Positions 54,581-64,000 of a stretch of 64,000 nucleotides of DNA are shown piece by piece; position 1 is the stretch's first letter; each line of letters opens with the position of its first letter. Source of the stretch: Isoetes taiwanensis. Lineage: Eukaryota; Streptophyta; Lycopodiopsida; Isoetales; Isoetaceae. The notes beneath the pieces were generated by a model. It saw only the letters and a list, made by a program, of their open reading frames with translations, was not told the DNA's origin and searched no databases. The translations under genes were made by a program, and so were the position numbers. The stretch lies in NCBI GenBank assembly GCA_021234155.1, contig JAJEKV010000028.1, forward strand, positions 11,982,134-12,046,133, read 5' to 3'.

Positions 54581-54850
54581 CTGCAAAATCCAAAGCAAAC
54601 CAAAAGGCAGAGTTATTCAAACTCCCAAATCAGCAGATGAGCAGAAGTGATTTACAAAATGAATTTATCAATCCACAGATCAACAAACCCATCGAATTAA
54701 TACACTGCATGCATCTACCTTTGATTCATTTGCTAAGAATCATTATGCAACGATTTCTGCAGTGTCTGTTGCAACAAAAAATACAATTTCACATGCCAAT
54801 CAGCAAGAACATATAAAATCGCACCTTTTTTGGAAGCCTAAAGAAGATCT

Positions 54851-54999
54851 ATCCATTTCGGAATGGATAATATTACTTGCCGGTGCATAGAAGATGCACA
54901 TAAATGGGCAAAAATTTGTGGCAAATCCATTTCGGAATGGATAATATTACTTGCCCGGTGCATAGAAGATGCACAGAAAAGGGCAAAAATTCGTGGCAA
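54851..54999. repeat. 74-bp tandem duplication
   Basis: Two adjacent copies starting atccatttcggaatgg at 54,851 and 54,925, with a few differences. Confidence 0.85.
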
Positions 55000-55204
55000 T
55001 GCATGCCCGCATGGAAAGGGGGAAAAAGGACCGCAGCTTGGAATCATATTAAAAATGTGAGCGATTTTTGGAAGCACCGGAATATTTCCCGGTGACCAAA
55101 ATGCCAACAATCATAGGAAATTAGGCTAAAAGAAAAACCAAAAACCTTTCTCACCAAACCGGAAAAACCAAATTTAAACAATAGATAGATAGATAACAAA
55201 ACAT

Positions 55205-55650
55205 CAAGTTTGCTTGAGGCAGAGCTTATCATCACAATCCTTGAGCCTGCAGCACCAGGCCTGAACAGAGGAAGCATAGCCTCTGTAAGCCGTTTTGCCC
55301 CATAATAATTACTTTGCATAACCAACCTTGAATCTCTTGAATCCACTCCTGCATTATTTATCTAAATAAGAAATTGGCTGTTAGATCTGCTGCATGGATA
55401 TGAAACAAAAATTACTTATTAGGGCAAATGATCTTACAAGTATGTCGAGGCCGCCCAATTCATTTTTGACCCAAACAGCAAATTCTTGTACCGAAATTGG
55501 ATCAGTAACATCCAAAACATGAGACAGAACATGAACTCCTTCTTGGTTAAGCAAATTGATGGCATGGCTTATTTTGTGAGGGCTTCTTCCTGTTAGAACA
55601 ATGGTAATTCCAAGGCTTCAAAGCTGCTTCACAATTTCAAGCCAGATCAG
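55205..55650 (-). pseudogene. Short-chain dehydrogenase/reductase fragment
   Basis: Two exons of a plant carbonyl-reductase or menthol-dehydrogenase-type SDR, which reduce carbonyls with NADPH. The first (about 55,650-55,438) reads LEIVKQL-stop-SLGITIVLTGR, VLDVTDP and ELGGLDIL, then a GTAAG donor. The second (55,361 to about 55,205) continues in phase with INNAGV (the NNAG motif), SNYYGAKRLTEAMLPLF and IVMISSASSKL. The TGA at 55,618-55,620 breaks the cofactor-binding part. The glycine-rich start and the Tyr-x3-Lys active-site exon are not found, so this is a broken remnant. Confidence 0.72.
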
Positions 55651-57147
55651 ATTACACATTCACATTAAACAGGGCCTTTCTTCTTGTACAGACAAATTGA
55701 CTGTTAATGTACGTTTCAAAATAAGCTTACCCATGTCAAACTAATGTTGAAAATCATTTAGTTGTTTGCAACGATGCCATTAACAGAACTATATAGTGTA
55801 GACCCTAAAATGATTAATACCTGGAGGTTATCAACTTGGGTACCCGTGCTGGTTACGGAGGCTAGAAGCTGAGCTGCTACAGCTGAAAGCCGATGCTCAT
55901 CAGGAGCTCGTTGACAACCACATAATTTCCATGCATCCTTCCTTCTTCCGGTTACCCGGTTTGCACAGCCCTCGCCCAGTAACAGGGGCCACCCCCAGCT
56001 TACAGCTTACAGTGACCGCGAGTTTACAGGAAATAGGAGGTTTGGAGCAGTCACCTAGGGATATTATAGCATATACCTAGGATATGCCAAAAGCCCACAT
56101 AAACAAGGGGCCAACAAAAAAACATGCGAAAACGAACCATAAAAAAAGGTTGTGCAAAAAGAAGGGCAAATATACGACTTGCAAAAAGACTTGTCTTAAA
56201 AGCGAGCAACGTTGTTTGTGTGGGACATGTTTCTTTGTAAAATTTAGGCTTTCTCCATTTGATATTTACTACAATTCTCCCAGCTCTATTATGAAATACG
56301 GGGCAAATTCCATTGCCTATTATGAAATACGGGGCAAATTCCATTGCCTATTTGGGAACCTACCGACCAGAAATGTATAGCTCTTTTTCTTCACCAAATG
56401 ACTGTGCATAAAAAAAATCTATTAAAGGAGCAAGCTGGGGAAGAACGGGACATGAAAAGAATCCTACACAAAGGCTGATCGCTCTCTTTCTCATTGGAGG
56501 TGATAATGATAATAAACGGAAGGCATGTTCTCTTCCCAAACCATCTCATCCAATCTCAAAAGGAGTAACCATAAAAGTGTCTAGAAGAAGAAAGCGAATG
56601 GTAAAGGAAAACATAAGCAGTCCTTCAAAAGAGAAAACAAGTCTGGCATCACTTTATACTTTGAGCCCGTGGCCAAGAAGACAAAACTCTCTTAATTTCA
56701 TTGTTTTAGTTTTCTTTTTCTTTTTTTTAAGCAATATCTCTAGGTGGCTACAAATGTGCCCCTAGCTGGACATGATTGACGTATATTTGTTCTCATAGAC
56801 CCAAGCGGTCTCTCTCTCGTAGCCGTTAATATAATCTTTCTTTCTTTCTATCATCCAACCTTGGAAATAAATCTTTTCTAAATAAAATATACCAACCTTG
56901 CATTAGTCATAAAAGCCTTAAGGAACTTGCTCATGGTGAATGTGTAGACCTCCCATCATCAGATAGTGGCTTTCCAAGATGCATCCAATCGTGCATAAAC
57001 ATTAAGCATATATGATCATTAAATTCAAAATGGCACAGTAGCAAAAGGAAATCGGTAAGATCACTCATTTAAAAAAAAAATTACACCTTTAGATGGACTT
57101 TGTAGATCCAAGAGTACACCATTCCACTACAAGAAGAGGTTGCATTC
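55651..57147. other. Host DNA without a recognised gene
   Basis: No gene is seen. 56,287-56,348 is a perfect 31-bp tandem duplication (tattatgaaatacggggcaa...). T-rich and A-rich tracts elsewhere. Confidence 0.5.
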
Positions 57148-57912
57148 TCAACATGCTGCTAGTTTCTTATCTGACTCTTCTACTGCTCTGACTAGATGTT
57201 TAATCCGATATTTGAGCCTCTCATTTTCTGCTAGCAATTTCTCTTGCTCCAACTTTGCCTAGGTAATTGAAACATTTAACACATGAGACAGCCATCTGAA
57301 ATACAAGGAACAAAGGACTCTAGTTTACCTTCTCTCTTTCAATGCCTTGTTCTTTCTTCACAACTTCCAACTTATCCCGTAACTCTAACAGCGCAGCATG
57401 AAGATGTCCCTGATTGTTTTTCACAGTTTCTAGACAGACCATTACACTACAAATTAAAATAAACAAGGATGCAGAAAAGACACAAAATGCTAAGGTACAT
57501 TTCCAAAAACTTACCAGTCTTAGGGCCATCTTCATTGGTCCGCAATGATGCCTCCAACTTGTTAAGTCGTTCCTAACATAAATCACAATTTTATTGAAAG
57601 ATAACATCAAGGGAAGATTTTTAATACCAAGATCAGCATTCTTCTGTACTTGCAATGGAAATATTATAGCAATCGACATTACAGACCTAAAGTAAACTCA
57701 AAGATCCTGTCAAAACCCAGTAATACATTTTTCTGCAGCATTCCATCGTTTATAGATTCCAATATTTTATGTTAACAGTGATTCAAAAGTCTAAATCCGT
57801 AAACAAAGTAGGGTTTTGCATTTGTTCAGCGTACCTCTGCTATAGCGGCTCTCTCGTGGAACTGTTGAAGCACGGAAGCTAGAGACGCTGGCTCGTGCTC
57901 TGCAGCGGCCAT
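57148..57912 (-). CDS. Small coiled-coil protein, four exons, apparently intact
   Basis: Exons on the minus strand are 57,912-57,835, 57,572-57,515, 57,429-57,329 and 57,258-57,148. All introns begin GT and end AG, phases match, and the sum is 348 bp, giving 115 residues. The protein starts MAAAEHEPASLASVLQQF, is hydrophilic, and is mostly heptad-like helix (LNKLEASLR, LLELRDKLEVVKKEQ, LAENERLKYRIKHLVRAVEE). There is no signal peptide or membrane segment. It looks like a conserved small plant coiled-coil protein of unknown role; I cannot name it. A functional host gene is likely, since no defect is visible despite the decayed surroundings. Confidence 0.75.
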
Positions 57913-59880
57913 ATAGATTTTAGGTTCGGCAGCGGCCTCTACGCTAGTGCTAACAAATAGTCCACAAATTTATCTTGAAAAAAAAAACATTATATATAGT
58001 CCACAAATATTTATTTGTTTTTTGTTTTGATGAACGTGGAATTTATTACATAAAAGAATACAAAAGAGTATATAAGAGTATATAGCGACTCAAAACCCAG
58101 TAGAGAAGGAGAAAAAATCTCCGCATAATACAGAAAAAGAAAGATTAAATATCAAGAAGAGCACAACTGACTATGAATAAGTATCAAAAGGAAAAATAAG
58201 GTGCTACTCCTCTATCCTCTGAATGATCCTTGTTACTGTACATTTCCCTATGAATGTTATGGCGTTTGCCTATGAGTATATTCTCAAGGTGCAAGGCACT
58301 TCAAATCGAACTTAAAGGAACCAAGATATTTTACCACAACTTAACAATGCAAATTTTGGCCAATATAAAATAAAACATCATGGCGAAATCAAGCGAAAAT
58401 GTGCCAAACATTGCCTCGAGTTTAAATTTTGGGCTCGTGATTAGTGTCTTTCTTTTTTGTTTAAATGGCAAATGATTTGTAGTCAAAATTTAAGACACTA
58501 GAAAACCATGGAAAACTGCCTTTATCTTACGCCCAATTCTGACAAATGATTTCTCGAAATAAAATGCAACTCTATATCTTAGCCAATCATATACAAATTT
58601 GTGCGATTTTCTATACAAGAAAGGAAAATTCAATACTCCCCTCCTGCTTGCTAATTTACACGAGTTGAGCTCAAAAATATCCAAACAAAAGAAAGAACGC
58701 CAATTTCCAAAGGAATTTAGGAAACATCAAGAAAAGGGCCATGTATTCATGATTCAAAACATCAATCAACACTCTAATGAACTAGTTCCTCTTTGTTTTC
58801 ACAAAAATATATGGGATAGATGGATCATCAAAATGCGAAGCACATGTTATTCAAGAAAGCATAGTCATCTTCAATTTCGTCACCTCTCAAGAGAGGGGCG
58901 GGTTTTGTTCCATCACCTCTCCTCGAGTTTGTGAGTGTTCTTCAGTCGCTCTTGTACAATAACCAATGTAAAATTCTGGTGTTTGGATTGTGCTCACGCC
59001 ATGTATTGTTGTAGTCCTTTACCTTATTCTTTTTTAAGATTCGCCAATAAACCAATGAATGTTTTATCTATTCCAAAAATAAGAAGCAAGAGTTGATTTC
59101 TAACTCGCCAATAAACCAATGAATGTTTTATCTATTCCAAAAATAAGAAGCAACTTTTTTGTCAAAGAATAGAGTTGATTTCTAACTGTTTGCATGCCCA
59201 CTCGGTCCATGGTTGCAATAAATGGAAACACTTGTCCCCAATTCTAAAAAGGCATCAATATTTCTACTGGCAAAATAAGTGTGTTCTTTTGTTCCTCTTT
59301 AAAAAAATGCCTTATGTCGATTTCTCAAAGTATGAGCATATGGTCTTCGAAGTATGATATAGTAGATCCCACCATGATACATTGCCTAGTTGCTTCAAAA
59401 TTTCGTGGAAGAACAAGCTAGAAAATCATTGAACCTGCTGCCAAGGACTTCACGTCATGGCTTGCAAGTGTTGTCCAAAAGCATTTGGCATCTATTCATA
59501 CTGATAAGGACTTCATCATGGGTTGCAACCACTATATAAATAAATCCGTCACATTATAAACAAACATCTTAGTCTTATGCTAGAATCAAATGAGGTATCC
59601 TTCATGCACTCAACGCCTCGTTGTGAAAGTGGTCATGCATCATTGTAAAGTTGGTGGGGAAAGGACCTACTACAGCCATGTACAGTGGTGGGGGGTGGAC
59701 CCATCTAGGTGTGTTGTAAATTGTCCCATAATCTATAGCTTTCTATGGATGCTAAAATATCATTCATCCATTCATCCATTTTCTTTGACCTGAATGGATC
59801 ATTGGTTAACTCCAAAATGATGTTTATAAACTAATTAATTTAGCTTTCCACAAGATTGCCGAAGCAAGTGCATCAAAGAG
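57913..59880. other. AT-rich DNA, no gene; one tandem duplication
   Basis: No exon is recognised. 59,041-59,104 and 59,105 to about 59,153 are adjacent copies of a 64-bp segment (tcgccaataaaccaatgaat...). Confidence 0.5.
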
Positions 59881-59884
59881 GAAG

Positions 59885-61569
59885 CCAATTTGACCTCGGG
59901 ATAAGTTGTGGGACAGATTGAGACAGCTGGGGACCCCCGTCGACTTACAGAATGCTATATACAGACTATACGAGGCTTGCTTCGGTCGTCTCACACTGTC
60001 GGGGGAGCCCGTTGTTAGTAGCATTGGGGTGCGCCAGGGCTGCCCTCTATCCCCGACGCTCTTCGGCTTGTACATTGACCAGCTAGAAGAATGGTTAGCC
60101 GAAAGCACCTGGGAGGGGGGAGGCGCCAGTTGATGCACCACATAATCCGACAACTCATATATGCCGATGATGTTGATCCGCGCCACAGATACCCCGAGGA
60201 CATGCAACGCCACCGGATGCTTTGGACACTTGCCGCCAATTCACCGGCATGAGAGTTAACTTGGCCAAGACGAGGGTGCGGTTGGTCCCATCATCTCGGC
60301 ACCCACGCCTTCCCTCATTCACTTACCGTAGGCAGGTGGTGGAGGTGGCTCACTCTTATAAGTATTTGGGCATTGAGTTTTCTACTACCACACACCGGGA
60401 TGCATCCATCGTTTACGGTCACTACAGTGGAAAGCCCCAGATGCAATGCAAAACAACAAATCACAAGGGCAGAAGTCAGATGCATGGGGTCACCATGCAC
60501 ACTTGTTCGTGGCCTTGGTTGAACCGGTCCTCCTCTATGGGGGGCGTATGTGGGGCCGCTGATATCCCTCACCACTTGGAACGATCTAGAGCAGTACGTA
60601 TAGGCCTTCTTTGCCCGGGCACTGGGAGTGAAATCCACGGTCCCATATCAGATCTTGCTCCAGGAGACAGGCTTCCTTCCATTACAGAGGGCTGCACTAG
60701 AACGTCACATTATTTACTTCTAGAAGGTGGTGGCTATGGATGAAGCCCTACTGTCCAAGCTTGCTTTGGCAAAGGGCGATGAGCCCGCAAATGACTCAAA
60801 GCCCGGGCTGAAAGACAAGCAAGCCCAAAGGTTCTTGCGATGGAATGTGCGGGCACACGATGTGGACCAGTGCATATACACCGAAGGAACGCGTTGCCTT
60901 GAAGCAAGATTTGATGCTTGCTTCATGGCCAAGCTTTGGGATGAGGGCCCATCACATGTCAAGGTGGCAAATTATCGACGGCAGTTAATCCCATGCTCAC
61001 GAGGGGTCCACACCACTACCCACGCGCACCCATCTACCCATGAAAAAGCACGGGTGATTGCTTCCATTCGCGCAAAAAGCACACCTCCGCATTGAGACAG
61101 GGGAGATGGATTCGGGAGCCGCGTGAGGACAGAGTATGTCGTCGTCTTTGCCAACGTGGCCCATTGAGGATGAAAGTCACACCCTCCGGGCACATGCATG
61201 CGAGCATATCCGGGCTCGGTATGCTCTGGTTAGTTGTGCCTCATCGTGCCCCTCGCATGAGCTACCGAAAGCACGGCCTCTGTAGGGCTTGTTGGGATCG
61301 TACCTCCAGGAGGTAATGGATACGCTGGACTTCGCTTATGCCCCTCTCCCACATTAACCTCACCAATTTGCACTTGTGATTATGTATATAATCGTGCGGT
61401 ATGTCAAAGATCCTTATTGCTACTAAGGTTTTTCCCCCGAAAACCCTTAGGGGCGGGGGTTTTTTAATCCTGGTAGTAATACGCCTGCTGCTCTCTCTTT
61501 GTACTTGGGTCCCATAGGCCAGTTGGTCTCCGTGGACGATAAAATCATATTCTATTCTATTCTATTCTA
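59885..61569 (+). mobile_element. 5'-truncated LINE (non-LTR retrotransposon)
   Basis: The plus strand encodes LINE reverse transcriptase pieces: PRDKLWDRLRQLG (about 59,897), GVRQGCPLSPTLFGLYIDQ (about 60,027), QLIYADDV with the catalytic YADD at 60,160-60,171, and KYLGIEFSTT (about 60,360). A C-terminal domain follows with a CCHC-like zinc site (CRLCQ region, about 61,140, then EDESHTLRA in a shifted frame). Several frameshifts are present. The 3' end is an (ATTCT)n tail at about 61,549-61,569, typical of LINE insertion tails. The endonuclease is missing, as expected of 5' truncation. Confidence 0.85.
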
Positions 61570-62520
61570 ATGTTGGAAGGGTTCTTGAAATTAAAGTAGT
61601 TGTTATTGTATGCTCACGATGCATAACCAATATCATGTCATGTGAGGTAATGTTTCTACCTTACCATACAAGATACACAAGGTTCCATATGTAAGCGCCC
61701 ATATGTATATTTGAGGAGCACAAACCTACAAGAGTAGTGAGAACAAGACAAAATCTTAGTGATGGACATGTCCAATAAGGACAAACCCCCCATAATAGAC
61801 TTCAAAAGACATGGCAATATTTTCAAAGACATTCTTAAAATTGATATAAATGTTCATAAACTTGGTTTACAATGGTAGAAAAGCAGGCAATAAATGGTGC
61901 AAATGCCCTTAACACCAATGCCTTTTGTTGGATGAAAAGGTAAGTTTAGAGATATTAGAGTCCAGAAGAGTCATGATAGCTCCAAGTTGAGATGACGTGA
62001 GGGTATTTTGAGATAAGAAGAGCTTTAAGATACTCAATACCTGATAGAGCATTTGATTGCACAACAGCAACTCGGGAGCCTCAGAAGGAACTGCAGAAGT
62101 ATGAAATAAAACCCTAAAGGTCAATTTACAAAAAGAAATGTACTTGGATCACATCGTTGTTGACCAAACAGATATAATTGAATGACAAAAAGAACAATGA
62201 AGCAAATACTACTGGCATGGTTGCTCATGTTCATCATCACAAGCCTTTGAATAAAATCACTCATAAGTCAGTACTCGGCATATTGGTAGAATAGAACTAT
62301 CACACATAGAAAATTGCATAGAGGTATCTTACACACTCATTGGCACCAGCATCAAGCTACTGCCCTAGAATTAACATGGATACCAACAAAATCAAATGGT
62401 TTCCTAATGGAACTAAAAAATATCAAATTTTTGTTGACTATCAAAGAGAAAATGCCAAATACTATATCCATCATGTAGAATGATATAATCAAACTTTAGA
62501 ACCTAAACTTTGGCATCGAT
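61570..62520. other. AT-rich DNA between LINE fragments
   Basis: No gene or repeat is recognised. Confidence 0.5.
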
Positions 62521-62599
62521 TACCTAAAAAAATCGATCAGCCAATCTAGCAACCGGTGCTCGTGCCAGGGCTTGCTCTCGATGATTTTATGCTGCTAAT

Positions 62600-63668
62600 G
62601 CCGCAAGGCATGGTTCCAAAAGTCCTTCTCTGGGTACATATTTTCTTTCTCTGAGTATCAACAGTCAGAAGGTGGAGACAAGAAATATCTTAATCATGGT
62701 TGTCTGACGAGGGACATAGCTCTAAAGTTGATCGCGTCCGTATTGTATACATGGAAGATCTCAAGCATGAAAAGGCTCAAGCAACATCTCATAACCACTT
62801 CTAGGCTTTTTTCACTAAGAAACATCTTCCTTTTCAGTCAGAAATACGAGATGCAGTTTTATCTAGGATTCCCCCTATCATCTCTGACGAGCAGTGCGTA
62901 TCAATAGAGGTGGCTATAACAGCTCATGATTTAGGTTTGGCGATCGTTGGACTAAAAAGAGGCAAGTGTCCAGGTTTGGAAGGTTTGCCAATTGAGTTCT
63001 TTGAGAAGTATTGGAAATGGCTAGAGCCAGATGTGTATGATGCTTTCTGTGACTTTGCGTGGTCTACTACTTTGGATAGAATTCTAAACACAGGTGCCAT
63101 CTAACTCATCTCTAAGGTCAAGGATCCTCAGACTATTTTCAGACTGGCGACCGATCACCTTATTGTCATCTGTATATAAGATCTTTGCAAAGCAGGTGAA
63201 GAACATCTTGGACGAGTCCCAGACATTCTTTCAAAAAGATGATGAACAATGTTGCTACTGCTTACGATAAAATCTATTGGGCATGTAAGCAAAACCTTCC
63301 AATTGTGTACCTTAAGCTTGATTTTATGAAGGCTTACGACAGTGTTAGCTGGGAGTTCAAGCGTCGACGTATGCTAAGACTAGAATTTGGGATTCACATC
63401 AGACATTATGAAGTTGCATGTCTCTGCTCGGGTGATTGTTATGTTCTATGGTGAGCCGTCAGAGGTCTTCTCACTTGGTCGTGGTATTCGCCAGGGATGC
63501 CCTTTAGCATCATTGCTCTTCACAATTGTCGCAGAGGCTTTATCGCAGTTATTCATTATTGCAACCACAAAGGGACTTCTCCATGGGCTCACAATGGAGG
63601 ACGGCATACAAAAGATTTGCAATCAATATGCAGATGACACGTTTCCTACATCAAATGCCAACAAATAG
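62600..63668 (+). pseudogene. LINE reverse transcriptase fragment
   Basis: In order: HEKAQATSHNHF and EIRDAVLSRIPP (about 62,770-62,870), DLGLAIVGLKRGKCPG with EGLPIEFFEKYW (about 62,928-63,015), the palm motif VYLKLDFMKAYDSVSWEF (about 63,305), GRGIRQGCPLASLLFTIVAE (about 63,480) and NQYADD with catalytic Asp pair at 63,627-63,638. Frames change at least three times and stops occur, so it is dead. Sequence similarity ends about 63,668, directly before a LINE endonuclease fragment. Confidence 0.85.
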
Positions 63669-64000
63669 GATCTGTGCCTCCGTATGGTATCTCGGAACTG
63701 TCGGGCTTGCATTGGCAAAAAGGGGAGAGTCTCAACTCTATTGCACCAGATATGGATCTCATTTTCCTCATGGAAACATGGGAACATGCAGGGCACAAAC
63801 TGTCAGACCTCCCATGGCTATCTGCATTTCTCAATGTTCAACGAGTGCACAGGCAAGCGAGGGCATGGAGGGGTAGCCTGCTACTATCGTGCAACCTTGG
63901 TGCAGTCAATCTCGCTGCACAGAATAGACAGGTACAATCGTTACTTGTGGGTGCGCGTGCAGCATGACAGTGGCAGCATCCTCTTTGTAGCAGCATGCTA
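63669..64000 (+). pseudogene. LINE AP-endonuclease fragment (runs off the window)
   Basis: The start resembles a LINE ORF2 N-terminus (NCRGLHW, then MDLIFLMETWEHAG, with the catalytic Glu in ETW). A shifted frame continues with RGHGGVACYYR and YLWVRVQHDSGSILFVAACY, conserved in APE-type endonucleases. It lies 3' of an RT fragment, opposite to the usual endonuclease-then-RT order, so it belongs to a different insertion. Confidence 0.7.

Overview
This looks like nuclear DNA from a land plant with a large, transposon-rich genome. Genes have introns with GT..AG borders, Ty3/gypsy elements are primed by initiator-tRNA-Met, LINE and Helitron fragments are common, and host gene remnants belong to plant families (folate-biopterin transporter, SDR, CAMK-type kinase). 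I see no bacterial or organellar features. I cannot name the species. A seed-free plant such as a fern is a guess based on tandem secreted aegerolysin-like genes.

Layout. 1-5.95 kb is the 3' half of a minus-strand Ty3/gypsy chromovirus (gag, protease, RT-RNase H, integrase, chromodomain, polypurine tract, start of the 3' LTR), broken by stops and frameshifts. 5.95-25.88 kb is a plus-strand patchwork: a folate-biopterin transporter pseudogene (8.1-9.4 kb), a 2.95-kb tandem duplication with two aegerolysin-like genes (9.86-15.77 kb; one broken, one open), a protein kinase pseudogene (17.7-18.7 kb), possible exons of an unknown gene (20.4-21 kb), and a second large direct repeat (21.4-25.88 kb). 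25.88-37.04 kb is the 5' half of a minus-strand Ty3/gypsy element. It has a 1.64-kb LTR, a tRNA-iMet primer site and two unusual reading frames before gag, one ending in a histone H3 fold. Its LTR contains a solo-LTR-like insertion, which contains a Helitron. The LTR ends at 1-418 and 36,618-37,035 differ at only six bases, so the two halves may be one element split by the 20-kb patchwork.

37.1-42.2 kb holds correctly phased last exons of an unrecognised minus-strand gene, with a 211-bp Helitron beside one exon. 42,233-53,257 is a complete Tat/Athila-like Ty3/gypsy element (minus strand) with 5-bp target duplications and an extra coding region after pol. 53.3-57.9 kb has gene fragments (an SDR among them) and one small, apparently intact four-exon coiled-coil gene. 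58-64 kb is AT-rich DNA with three LINE fragments.

A quality warning comes from comparing duplicated segments. In about 15.2-18.4 kb, 42.5-49.7 kb and 52.68-52.88 kb, CAG/CTG triplets are selectively replaced by CG-containing strings with small indels. This fits base-calling errors at CHG-methylated cytosines, so many frameshifts there may not be real.
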